A stretch of 64,000 nt of DNA, from contig ML210166.1 of assembly GCA_004369085.1 (NCBI GenBank), positions 186,001 through 250,000 of the forward strand, read 5' to 3'. The DNA is from Coprinopsis marcescibilis (lineage: Eukaryota > Basidiomycota > Agaricomycetes > Agaricales > Psathyrellaceae). Positions 12,166 through 21,580 of this stretch are shown here, piece after piece (position 1 is the stretch's first letter; every line of letters begins with the position of its first letter). Both the position numbers and the translations under genes were made by a program. The notes beneath the pieces were generated by a model. It searched no databases and had not been told where the DNA came from. It saw nothing but the letters and a program-made list of their open reading frames with translations.

Positions 12166-12600
12166 TTAATACCCGATAGTTTTCTTGATGAACTTAATGA
12201 AGCCATTGGGCCTGCCACTGGCAACTCCAAGTCCCTTGAGGGTGTGCTCGAAGGTAGCATCAGGGAAGCAGACCCGGCATCTGAGATTGTTGCTAATTAT
12301 GGGAACGCCGGGAATATCGCTAGAAAGCAGTCGATCCAGAGTTAGCGGGATGAAGTGCAAATGCCACGAACTGTACTCACACAACATTATTGCAGGTCCC
12401 CTCGGTGACCATTACTCCGTTACGGTCGCTGGAGGAGGCGTTCTGGCACAGGACAAACTGTGAAGAGAATATATGTTAGCGTCGAGTAGCGCGGGCTGTG
12501 GGGCAAATAATACGACACTCACGTGCTCAGCATCTTCGTCGTGTTGGGGATTCTTGGTACAGGAATCAAACGCAATGATGGCTTTTTGGTTAGTGCACAT
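12166..12600 (-). CDS. MC-family small cysteine-rich protein, copy X1 (102 aa)
   Basis: The ATG is at 12600-12598. Exon 1 is 26 codons, beginning MCTNQK, and ends at a GTGAGTG donor (phase 0). Exon 2 begins FVLCQN. A phase-2 intron precedes exon 3, which ends at TAA 12168-12166. Family cysteines are at positions 2, 14 and 30, in the TCNN motif, and in the knuckle LRCRVCFPDAT. A C-terminal extension (GFIKFIKKTIGY) is cationic and amphipathic. There is no signal peptide, so it is probably intracellular or released by an unconventional route. It is intact and pairs divergently with the gene at 13775. Its duplicate is at 24713-25151. I do not recognise a named family. Function unknown. Confidence 0.75.
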
Positions 12601-12685
12601 GATGGTTATTTTCTCGTCGAGTAGATTGTAGCGGGATATGATGGGACTGGAGACGATGGAGTTTGAGTTAACTGAAATCGGGTTT

Positions 12686-12693
12686 CTTTTATA
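12686..12693 (-). promoter_or_regulatory. TATA box of MC gene X1
   Basis: It reads TATAAAAG on the minus strand, 86-93 bp before the ATG. The duplicate gene has the same element at the same distance. Confidence 0.65.
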
Positions 12694-13692
12694 CCCCAGG
12701 CCTTGGGAGGACAGCGTTCTCCGAGGTAACGCCATTTTCTGGCGAAGACAATGCAATTCTGAACAAATTCTGTACCCGCGCGGTAGCCTTCACAATTTCG
12801 GCCCTCGTGTATATCTGACATCATCATTCGCCCTTTCGCATCCTAGATGGCTGTTACGCCGAAGGAGGCCGAGGATTCTTAGCGAGCTCGCTTCCAGTTG
12901 AAGCCGACTTTGGAGATATACCCTATATTCCATTGGGAAAAGATACTTGGCGGTACCGGTGCAGGAAAGGCTAATTGAAACTTCTTCGCATGCTCGATAG
13001 CCAGGTTCTATTATGTTTATAGGGTAGTTCAATACGCTGAGACCATTAAAATGTCCTCGGGTTGGGAATGTGTGCGATCAACGGAAGCCGCAAGCGACCA
13101 TATACGAATTGCGTCTCAGGGCGCACCGCCAGCCTTAAATTTGATTTTCAACCAAAACTATCAACGTCCAGCACCTCCAACTCAGTGCTTGCCACGCAGC
13201 GAGGGGGTTCATCGGGATGCCGCTGAGTGGCGTGATCAAACACTAGCCCAGTGACCCAAAACAGTTACGCAAGCGGAAAAGGCCCCCGTGCGTTCTCCCG
13301 CCGCACATCTCCATGATGGCGCACCTCCATCTCTACATACGAGACTTAGCAGTAGCCGCCACAGGGTAGCCTAGCTGCAGCTAAAGGTGTCCGGCCACAA
13401 TATGGCCAACTTGCGAGCCTCTAGATCGTTGAACTCTTCGTACGCTAGATGGACCACACGGGCGCTTATAATTACTGTTGCTCGTATAGAGCCGTTATGT
13501 AGCACATATAGCTTCTGCAGCTATTGAATGTTTCGTATTGCTTAACGGTTGCTATATAGCCACTCTGATTATCGGAGCAAATGACATAGGGTCCAGCAGT
13601 ATCATCAAAGTGTACTCGGCCGATTCTAAAGGTCCCGGGAAAACAACTCTTTTATCATTGTCCTTCCCCTCCCAAATTTCCCAGGACTTGGC

Positions 13693-13699
13693 TATAAAT
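13693..13699 (+). promoter_or_regulatory. TATA box of MC gene Y1
   Basis: TATAAAT, 76-82 bp before the ATG at 13775. The same element at the same distance precedes the copy at 23564. Confidence 0.65.
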
Positions 13700-13774
13700 G
13701 AAATTATGCTTTCAACTGTTCTAACTCAAACAGAAAGCTCGTCGTATACTACTCCCCCCTCTAGTATATTCAAC

Positions 13775-13998
13775 ATGTGCCTTGCTCGAGTTCATCGCGT
13801 CCAGTTCTTACACTGCAGGCAGCAACCGAAACACCAATACGTGACCACCAACGTGAGTAGTATCTTTGTCTGTATGGCTGNNNNNNNNNNNNNNNNNNNN
13901 NNNNNTTGAGGCGCGACAACAGGACTCGCTTCTTCCTGTCTTTGGCAGAGGCAGTCCAGTATCTCACTAGCTTTGCTCAGATTAGGAGCCAAAATTAA
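13775..13998 (+). CDS. MC-family small cysteine-rich protein, copy Y1, interrupted by assembly gap
   Basis: The ATG at 13775 opens MCLARVHRVQFLHCRQQPKH. Exon 1 is 26 codons and ends at a GTGAGTAG donor. The intron runs into 25 Ns at 13881-13905. Sequence resumes inside exon 3 (LRRDNRTRFFLSLAEAVQYL) and stops at TAA 13996-13998. Compared with the intact duplicate at 23119-23564, roughly 240-270 bp, including all of exon 2 and the first part of exon 3, is hidden by the gap. The gap length is therefore a placeholder and the gene may be complete in the organism. Its last residues (IRSQN) differ from the duplicate. Function unknown. Confidence 0.65.
13881..13905. other. Assembly gap (25 N)
   Basis: A run of 25 undetermined bases inside the small gene at 13775. 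The inverted duplicate suggests that more than 200 bp is missing, consistent with assembly failure in duplicated sequence. Confidence 0.95.
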
Positions 13999-14533
13999 AA
14001 TGCCTATCAGTCGCCGTTTCACGCTCCTCTTATCTCATGGAATGTCCTAGTACTACCACTTTCTTACCGTTACGCCACTGTCCAAATTTCCTTGAAATTG
14101 TATGACATTGCGTCTCTAATAGTGCCTGCGACAGTCCTCATAGTTCGCGTACTTATTCTGTCTATAAAATTTATCAGAATCTATCGGAATGTACTCAGAT
14201 CGTAGATGTAACCCAGGTACAGAAGCAGCCGGCAGCTCGACCAGAGCGACAGTTTATACAAGCAATTGCTGGTGAAACCGTGATTGTGACCAGCCTAGAG
14301 CTACTACTTTTGTGGAAGCGTCGTTGTGCGATTCTTTGGTTCGCCATTAGGCAATATGCCATCGTTGCGCGGCATGCACAACTTGGTGGCAGTACTGGTT
14401 CTTCTACGCAAAGGTAGCTCCCTGAGCTCCGAATCAGTGACAAGAGGTTATCGCCAGTCTTATCCAGTGTGTACTTATATAACGTCAGCGCTCAGCCCTG
14501 AGCCAAATGTCGTAGTAATTTGTAATCGTCGGT
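13999..14533. other. Intergenic region, 535 bp
   Basis: This is the 3' flank of the MC gene and the promoter side of the F-box gene at 14534. A Cys-containing open frame on the minus strand (14443-14195) lacks the MC-family exon layout and is not called. Confidence 0.35.
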
Positions 14534-16502
14534 ATGGCGGGCCTCGAACTCAATGATGATGCCACCGTGACGCTCAAACCTCAACTGCATATCAGCCACC
14601 TCGAAGAGAGACACTGCGCTTTCAAGATTAAAGAAAGCCATCGAATGGACGACTCCACAATACGGCTTGCAGATCACGACGATACAAGCCTTCCCCCAGA
14701 TACCCCAGACTTACTTTTGAACCCTCGATATGGTCGTCTTCCAGTTGAGCTGGTGTATGAAGTTCTCGACGAGATCTTCACCTCCGCTCCTAGCATCCAT
14801 ACAAAGAGATGCTGCGAGCTCGGCGAGCATCTCCATTCTGACCCACCAGACACCCTTGTCCTCGACGAATCCCTCGGCTACTATGTCCATTGCTTCAGCT
14901 GGCGAGATGTCGTCAACTGCTCCTTGGTTAGCAGGGCGGTGCGAGGTTACACATTGCCACAGCTCTTCCACAGAGTCAAGGTGACCTCGGCAAAGGAGTT
15001 TGTGGGGCTGTACCATCAGCTGCTGTCTCTGGTTGTTGTACCCACGACCTGCGACTCCGGCGTAAGGATGGTCAAGTCGCTATCAATACTCTGTGACTGT
15101 GCTCCAGTGCTTGAAAGGATTTCAGGAGGGCGCCTAGGCCACCCCATATCCGACATCGTGGCGTCCCTCTCAGAGATATCTCTCGATCTCTTTAATTCCT
15201 CCATAGTACCATCTCGCAAACTGGCATTCAGACGGCCCCCTGGTCAATTCGACATCGAAGAAATGATGTCTCGCGGAGAGGCTAAAGAATGGGGACTGTC
15301 GATTCCTTTGACCTTGCAACACCTCACGGAAGTGGCTGCTGCCAAGGAGCCTCCAAATTCCCTTCGCTCGCTCTCGATACACGAAGTGCGGTTCCCATGG
15401 AACACCTTGAATCGACTTCTATCGCCTCATTTACTTTATCTGGAAGTGTTCCAGGAATATTCTCTCATTCCGCAACTGTCAGGAGTGCCCGACTACATCG
15501 ACCTGAGTACCCACCATCTGCAAGCTCCTTGGACGGTTGGTAAGCGCCCCGGAGACTTCAAGAGGGGAACTCCAATGCCCACCGTTCCGTATGCACTTCG
15601 TGTGCGGAGGACAGATGCGAGGGAGCGGTATGGAGAATATGATTTGCAATATCTGGTGTCGGGCGAACACACTGGGATCATGCCATACCGCATTTTGCTC
15701 CCTCATTTGCATACTATCGAAATCGAAGTTCCGGACAGTCGTTTTGGGGCAGATAACCCATTTGGGGCAAGCAAATTTGTGGAGGTGCTTGCTGGGATGG
15801 CCTTCAAGGCGCCTGAGCTTTCTTGCATTCGTCTTCCTGTTATAGCCTGCAAACGTAAGTCTCAACCTTTCAACTTGACTCCCGCTGCTGTTTGGCTCGC
15901 TGTTTTACCTTTGTGTCTCATGCTAATGTCCCACCGTAGACTCTCGGATATTATGCCAGCCTGTGATAGCACCTTTCAAGCGAGTTGAACTAGTTCATGA
16001 CCTCAGTGCGCGGCATCTACAGGATGCGGATATTGCTTCTTGGGTTCTTCCCCCACTACACACCATCCACACACTCGACAAATTGGAAACTCTCGTCATT
16101 TCCTTTGTCAACGGCGGCTTCCCTCGTCCTGAGCACCCTGCATCCATCTTCGATCCCGATACAGACCCGACACATGGAGTCGTACTTGGAGGGTTGGGGC
16201 CACATTCAATTCACGAAAATTTGATTTATCCTGATGTGGAGAGCCTTTTGGCGGATTTCAGGGGAGCATTGGCATGGGAGAAATTTGTCGGTTGGGTACA
16301 AGACCCACACATGTCGGATGTCTGTCCCAACTGGAGACGCCTCGTCCTGGACCTCACACAGCTGAAGCGGTGCGTGGTGTCGCTACTGTTAGGAGTTGGA
16401 CTGGACAGGGGGACCTTTCCCGTTGACGTAGAGTTAATGACTATTGGGAGTCATACCTTAGTCCACACGCGCCGACCTTTCATAAATTATAACGCACTTT
16501 GA
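14534..16502 (+). CDS. F-box-like protein (family 1), 627 aa
   Basis: Two exons, 14534-15854 and 15940-16502, are joined at a GTAAGT..CGTAG intron placed exactly as the first intron of the paralogue at 9421. The F-box-like segment at about residues 68-145 reads RLPVELVYEVLDEIFTSAPS, then FSWRDVVNCSLVSRAVRGYT, LPQLFHRV. Later parts show irregular leucine-rich stretches and a Trp-Arg-Arg-Leu motif near the end that both paralogues share (NWRRLVLDLTQL here, RWNRLVVDLRKL there). It is probably an SCF substrate-recognition protein with unknown target. This paralogue lacks the third, short exon of the gene at 9421. Confidence 0.75.
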
Positions 16503-16771
16503 AATCGAGGACAATAGTATACATAGTCAAGAACAGGCTTGATATATCATATTTTACAGATAAGTTTACATAAAGATAGTATAGTATCACACAAGAGACA
16601 AAATTTCGAGGCAGGAGTTTGGAAACTGAGAAATTAGAATGAGGTTTGCATAAAATTGAGATTCAATAGGCTCCCATGGGAAATCAGCGCAGGATATGCC
16701 GCATAGCTCATAGCCATCAGTCAAGGTCATAGTGTGGAAAGGCCGATGTGCGTGTGGAAAGTTGGCGCGGA

Positions 16772-17165
16772 TTAACCATCAAACGGAAACATGCCATGCT
16801 CGTACGCCTCTGGGTAACACTTCTCGCACTGGGAGGTACGTTGAGTCCACCTATGCATTCGAGTTGACTGCCTGTGTACTGTTTAGACGGAATCACCAGT
16901 GACCTTATTCAATGTGTACTTACTCAGATGGGTGGCATTCTTGTGCGCAATTGTGCGTCTGGGCATCGGGACGGCACTGATGTGCAAAGCTATCAATGCA
17001 CCTATAATCACAGCAAGGCTCGGTCTACGCGAGAAATTTTGCTTGTTAAAAACATCACTTAGACTGCTGAAGACGGAAGATGCTTGCCTGTGGATATGTC
17101 AAGGTACACTTTGGGGTTTTGGCACAGTTCCAATACGTGACGGTGCAAGGGTAAGTTAGGCACAT
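16772..17165 (-). CDS. MC-family small cysteine-rich protein, copy V (85 aa)
   Basis: Exons are 17165-17088, 17024-16924 and 16850-16772. Exon 1 is again exactly 26 codons (MCLTYPCTVTYWNC...TPK). Its intron is of the GC..AG type (GCAAGC donor). Exon 2 starts TEPC, so Cys30 is kept, and it is richer in Cys and His than the others. A phase-2 intron leads to exon 3, with the knuckle SQCEKCYPEAYEHG followed by a short end and TAA. The match to the X copies (C-x2-C-F/Y-P-E/D-A, then EH) and the identical exon 1 length and intron phases make it a third lineage of the family. It lacks the C-terminal helical tail of the X and Y types. The third-exon acceptor was chosen because alternatives stop early or lose the knuckle. 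Function unknown. Confidence 0.65.
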
Positions 17166-18579
17166 GGTTGTCAAGAATGGCTTGGTGAAGCGAGGGTGGA
17201 AGGTGTAATTGCAGTTGTAACAGAGATGTCGCAAAAGAAAGAGTGCTGCTGGTGGAGAACTAGGTATCGAGTTCACCCCATCTTTATACCTTTTGCTCGA
17301 GCAGGTCAGTTGCCTTTCTCCGTTTTCGGCTGAGAGTAGAAGTTCGCCCACAATTCAAAGATTCACCAAGTGTCGAGCTTTTTAATCACATAGAATAGAC
17401 GAATTCCACTTTGGGGTTCAATAACATTCCTGTTCAGGAATATGATGTCACCTCTCTCTGAGGTACTACCAGATACAGGCATTTGATTTGACCAGGAACC
17501 TTACATTATCCCTGTTTGGGAGAATTTATCCCTGATACTGGGTGAGTGCGTTACATGGGAGGGCGGCGGTCAACCTCTGAGAAAGTTTGAGGGTTGAATA
17601 GCCATAGTACCTGAAAAGATACACCAACTTGAAGTAATCGACATGACTCGGCGGAGTTGCAAATTGCGAGGCAGCTAAAACGAACGACATATCTGAAATC
17701 AAAGTTGGTTTGATAGCCAAAGATAACTCCCACTGACCTGAGTAGCCGATTACCTCTTTCCAGACATATACACGGCAAACAGAGAGTTTTCAAGGATACG
17801 AGTGAACGAGCCAGGATCTCCGGATGCTTTAGACACAACCAGCCACGTCTTTCACTGTACCGTTTCCTGTGCGATAAGCTGAGTATGACGGCCTTTACCA
17901 TGCCCTTTGCATTTGAAACGTACTATAGAGCTGCTCCAATTTCGGAACTCAGTGCTCAACGACAGGATCATAAGTTGGCCAATGGTAGTTGTGCGTCGAT
18001 TTCGAAGTCCGTCCCGACCGGGATGGGTTGACACGTGCGCGTGAAGGCACAAAGTAATAGGGGCTAGTAACTTTGTCTCCTTCACTCCGAGTCTGCCATC
18101 TTCATCACGCCGTACTTGGGCTCAACAATTGGGAGGCATAGGCTTATGTCGTAAAAACGCTGTAAGGTAACTGTATCATGGCTACAAGTGAAAGCTGACG
18201 TCGTATCGTTTCGCAGGAATCACGATTCTCTCGCATACGAGAACAATAAGACAATGTCTTGATCGTTGCAATACGGGCGCAGCGGGGCCCCAAGCATGAC
18301 AATTAGGATATCGTCTTTATATTAGTCTTTGCAAGGTCAGTAGCCTTCCTTGCTGAACATACACTCTCATCTCAACAAGAGTACTCGAGTACCCTTGTGC
18401 ACAAACCTGCAAAGTTACTTCAAACTTGACCCTTGAGCTTCACTAGAAATGTACGAAAACCATACCATCCACATGTGCCACTCTCTGACCCTGGCTTCAT
18501 TCAAAGATTGTTGGAAGCACCGTGGTAGCATTTACTATTCGTGAAACCCAGATCGACGACATATAGGAACACTTGAAAC
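17166..18579. other. Intergenic region, 1.4 kb
   Basis: It holds the promoter of gene V, then unassigned sequence. From about 17948 onward it is the left arm of inverted block 2, the conserved upstream region of the gene at 18580. A minus-strand frame at 17901-17551 has no support beyond being open. Confidence 0.4.
17282..17288 (-). promoter_or_regulatory. TATA box of MC gene V
   Basis: It reads TATAAAG on the minus strand, 117-123 bp before the ATG at 17165, consistent with the other family members. Confidence 0.5.
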
Positions 18580-19968
18580 ATGGAACGAGCAGACGAGCCA
18601 CTCACAGGGGGGCCCAGATTCACCAACGTCTTTCCAGCCTCCACATCCCACCAATCCCCTTCAGCACACCACTATCACACACCATACTCCCAACTTCAAC
18701 ATCCTCAATTTGCATCACCGCCATTATTTCCACTTCCACCATCGCGTTCCGCCTTTGGTCGAGAAGAGCCACATAGACTAGAAGAATCACACCTTGGGGA
18801 TGCGCCTCATGATTCAAGACTGAGTGACGTATGGTGGAGGACTGTAATCCCCTTCCTCGTCCTCGTCTCGAATGCCACCTTCAGTGCCGTTGGGGAGCTC
18901 ATCAAGAGCACAATCTCAATCACCTTCATCTGCCTTCTCGCTGCCTTCGGCCCCTCCATCTCTATGTTACTGGCTATCGCCAACTTGCCACTGAGACTCC
19001 TCCGCGACGTGCACCACAATCTTCCATCCCTTCCATCAGTATCTCTCTCTTCTCTCAAAGGACGGTGGTACCACAAAACAAGAGCATTTAGACCAATTCC
19101 GCCAGGGGCGTTGAATTGGCGATCCAGCCCAACACACACTGCAGCCACCACCACCACTGCTCAACAGGACCTCCACCCAACTCGAAGAACGAGGGGAGCT
19201 CGGTTGGCACGCGATCAGACCCCACCACCCGAAATTCCTGCAGCGGTCCCTCTTGTGAAGATCGACCTCAAAGCCAGGCTGGCCCTCGGCGCAAAACGCA
19301 ATTTCCGACACCTCTTCGAACTATTCAAGCCCGAGGTCAAGGACCCCGAATACGATGCTTTCGTTGAGCGTGTTCACGCTGAAAGCCTCGCCGTCGACCA
19401 TCGTGCACCTGCGTACACGGAGATTCACCGGCTGAACTGGCAAGGGGAGGCCAAGGAGCTTCCTGCAGCGCTGGATGCCGCTTTCCCGTGTCTGATCTCG
19501 GACATGACTATCCTCGACTGTGAAATATCGGTGGAGGATGTGATATCCATCCTGGCAATGTGTCCGGCGTTGGAAACTCTGCATCTGCGCCAGGTCACCG
19601 AACGGGCACCCGTTTTGGCGACAAATTTGCAGCCAGACTATGCGATGTTGCACCCGCTGACATCGCTGACGTTGACGTCAAAAGCACCACTGGACCCCAT
19701 ATTCTCCGCGTTCAAGTTTTCCAGACTAAAACACCTCTCTCTCAAGCTGTGGGGAGACGGTAATATAACAGACTTTGTCGAGGTTTTCCAGTCTTTTGGA
19801 CGTGCCGTCAGTTCCGTGATATTACGGGGTAATCTCAACGCTGCCACCATAGCTCAAATCAGAGCCCATTGTTCCCCTTTTCCGAATCTCGAGGTGGACA
19901 TCGGGCATGTTTGCGAGAATTCAAAACCCAGACTTAAAGTAATACATAGGCGAGGTCTAGGTATTTAG
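17948..19968. repeat. Inverted duplication block 2, left copy
   Basis: It matches 27742-29746 in reverse complement. About 630 bp of upstream sequence and the first 720 bp or so of the coding region are nearly identical. After about 19306 the two copies diverge abruptly while still clearly homologous at the protein level. Confidence 0.8.
18580..19968 (+). CDS. Membrane-associated LRR-like protein Z1 (462 aa)
   Basis: This is a single-exon gene. Residues 1-80 are Pro/His/Ser-rich. Two hydrophobic segments follow at about 88-104 and 112-138 (VIPFLVLVSNATFSAV; ITFICLLAAFGPSISMLLAI), then a basic linker, then from about residue 240 an irregular leucine-rich region (TILDCEISVEDVISILAMCP, LETLHLRQV) like that of agaricomycete F-box/LRR proteins. 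No convincing F-box is seen. It may therefore be a membrane-anchored LRR protein. The paralogue at 27742-29109 shares its N-terminal half and promoter almost unchanged, but its LRR half is strongly diverged. It converges with the F-box gene ending at 20012. Confidence 0.65.
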   Translation: MERADEPLTGGPRFTNVFPASTSHQSPSAHHYHTPYSQLQHPQFASPPLFPLPPSRSAFGREEPHRLEESHLGDAPHDSRLSDVWWRTVIPFLVLVSNATFSAVGELIKSTISITFICLLAAFGPSISMLLAIANLPLRLLRDVHHNLPSLPSVSLSSLKGRWYHKTRAFRPIPPGALNWRSSPTHTAATTTTAQQDLHPTRRTRGARLARDQTPPPEIPAAVPLVKIDLKARLALGAKRNFRHLFELFKPEVKDPEYDAFVERVHAESLAVDHRAPAYTEIHRLNWQGEAKELPAALDAAFPCLISDMTILDCEISVEDVISILAMCPALETLHLRQVTERAPVLATNLQPDYAMLHPLTSLTLTSKAPLDPIFSAFKFSRLKHLSLKLWGDGNITDFVEVFQSFGRAVSSVILRGNLNAATIAQIRAHCSPFPNLEVDIGHVCENSKPRLKVIHRRGLGI

Positions 19969-20011
19969 ATAGTCACTCAGTAGTAGTAGGTAGTTTAGTG
20001 TTCAATCGTTA

Positions 20012-21580
20012 TTAATACTGGTGGGTAACATTCGATATAAGGCCGGGAATGCAAAATCCCTGTTCGCTCTTGGCATCTTTACCAAAGAGAACCGCATGGA
20101 CGAAAGACAAATTGCTCGAGTAACGCCTACGAGAGAGGACCATAGAGGAGAATGCGTTCCCTGAAGGGTGTGCCGCCCATAACATCAATGTTTGCATACG
20201 AGGGAGGATGAGAGCGGAATTCTGGCAGGATAGCGCAAGAAGTGTCGCATTCGTAATCCTTGACTGAAGGGTCAAAGAGACAATATCGGACATGATGGGA
20301 GAAGAAAGCATCTCAATCAGAGTGTCTTCTGCCTTCGCCATCTGTGCACAGTACAAAGTCCGTATCTTGGACCCTGATGCCAGCAGACAGCCCTGCAGCA
20401 TAGTCCAAGCCAACTTTGGGTTTGCGGATCTTCCGAAACCACCTCGGAGCTGGAGTTCGGAAAGGGAGGGGAGGAGGAGGTTCTCGAATATATTTGCTAC
20501 GTCGTCGACAAGTCGGATGCCGAAACTCGATAGGTTTGGTAGGCGTAACTTTTCGGGGATCTGTCCTTTCGTGGGGCCGGCCAAGCAGGAGATGCTCAAT
20601 CGCTGGAGGTTTACTGCGCGAGATAAGAGGGGAAACAGTTGCGTTGAGTCCATGATGCCGATATCGACAATTTGTAGCCGCTCCCATGGGGCTTCTGACA
20701 GGAGAGCTTGGTGGCTCCATGAGTTCTCGAAGCGAATTTGTTTAAGATTCGGCGAAGAGTAAAAGGCGCGGCACAACTGCGAGGCGGATCCATGTGTCCA
20801 ATCTATTACATCCAACTCTAAGCCCTCCAAGCGGTCGAAGGCGTTTCCTTCGAGGCTCGAAAAGATTGATTCGACATTGGAGTATAGATAAAGAGACAAA
20901 TGTCTCCACCGTTGTCGCTGCGAAATCGCCAGATGCAATATTTGTTGGATCGCAACATCCTGCAGTCCCTCCTCCGGTGAGATCTGAACTACTGTCAAGT
21001 CCAGCGGACAAGACCCCGATCGTGCCAGCCATTCCGAGAAAATTGGGACATCCCTGGGGGTTGGACGATGCACAGATATGGAGGACCACAGCGTTGGCAT
21101 GGAAAGGCTGAGTGCTCGCCAATACGAGCACACACGACCCAGAGTGATTGGGCTGTTTATCGCGTTCTTAGTTACGGCGATACAGCCAAAAGGCCGGGTT
21201 CGGGATGAGGGGAGGTCGTCTGTGATGCGAGAGTAATGAACGAATATTTCGCCCAGTAGTTCAACGGGGATGGTATTGACGTGGTGCTTGCTTTGCATCT
21301 GGTAGCTGGGGTTGTCGATCACGACTTCGTTGGAACCGTAATGTGACCAGGAAGAGGGTGCTGCATGATGGAAATTGTGGGGTGTAGTGTTTTGCTGAGT
21401 CGCGGATGTTAGGGAGGGGAAGGAAACGATATGGCTGGGTTTAGGGAACAACCAATTTGAAAGCTGACGGCCCGCAGTCCATACGCCCAAAGTGGTACTC
21501 CAGGGAGTCTGCGCGTCGTCCATCGCTACATCCTCTGAGGCTGTATCGCCAGTAGACCTCCATGATACTCGAAGCGACAT
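20012..21580 (-). CDS. F-box/LRR-type protein W1 (522 aa)
   Basis: Single exon from ATG 21580. An N-terminal region of about 95 residues contains WLFPKP, also present as WVFPKP in the paralogue at 26161. The F-box-like segment is NTIPVELLGEIFVHYSR, followed by the typical agaricomycete block PITLGRVCSYWRALSLSMP, TLWSSISV. The rest is leucine-rich. It is probably an SCF adaptor or a degenerate F-box protein. The paralogue lies on the other side of the island in the opposite orientation, also tail-to-tail with a Z gene. Protein identity looks like about half, so this pair is older than the Z N-termini. Confidence 0.7.
   Translation of the reverse strand: MSLRVSWRSTGDTASEDVAMDDAQTPWSTTLGVWTAGRQLSNWLFPKPSHIVSFPSLTSATQQNTTPHNFHHAAPSSWSHYGSNEVVIDNPSYQMQSKHHVNTIPVELLGEIFVHYSRITDDLPSSRTRPFGCIAVTKNAINSPITLGRVCSYWRALSLSMPTLWSSISVHRPTPRDVPIFSEWLARSGSCPLDLTVVQISPEEGLQDVAIQQILHLAISQRQRWRHLSLYLYSNVESIFSSLEGNAFDRLEGLELDVIDWTHGSASQLCRAFYSSPNLKQIRFENSWSHQALLSEAPWERLQIVDIGIMDSTQLFPLLSRAVNLQRLSISCLAGPTKGQIPEKLRLPNLSSFGIRLVDDVANIFENLLLPSLSELQLRGGFGRSANPKLAWTMLQGCLLASGSKIRTLYCAQMAKAEDTLIEMLSSPIMSDIVSLTLQSRITNATLLALSCQNSALILPRMQTLMLWAAHPSGNAFSSMVLSRRRYSSNLSFVHAVLFGKDAKSEQGFCIPGLISNVTHQY

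Larger units (their letters stand above)
12131..13981. repeat. Inverted duplication block 1, left copy
   Basis: This segment matches 23133-25186 in reverse complement. The outer edge is sharp: GGAATCTACCAAAGA occurs at 12131 here and, reversed, at 25186 there. The block contains one divergent pair of MC-family genes and their shared promoter. Similarity is strongest around the genes and promoters and falls off in the middle, near 13080-13600. The assembly gap lies inside this copy. Confidence 0.85.

Noticed and set aside
14195..14443. Cys-rich minus-strand frame near the first MC pair
   Set aside because: No 26-codon first exon, wrong Cys spacing and no intron signals.
18470..18541. A possible sixth MC-type start (MCHSLTLASFKDC) upstream of Z1
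   Set aside because: Cys spacing is off by one, no donor follows at the family position, and the copy upstream of Z2 lacks the second Cys.
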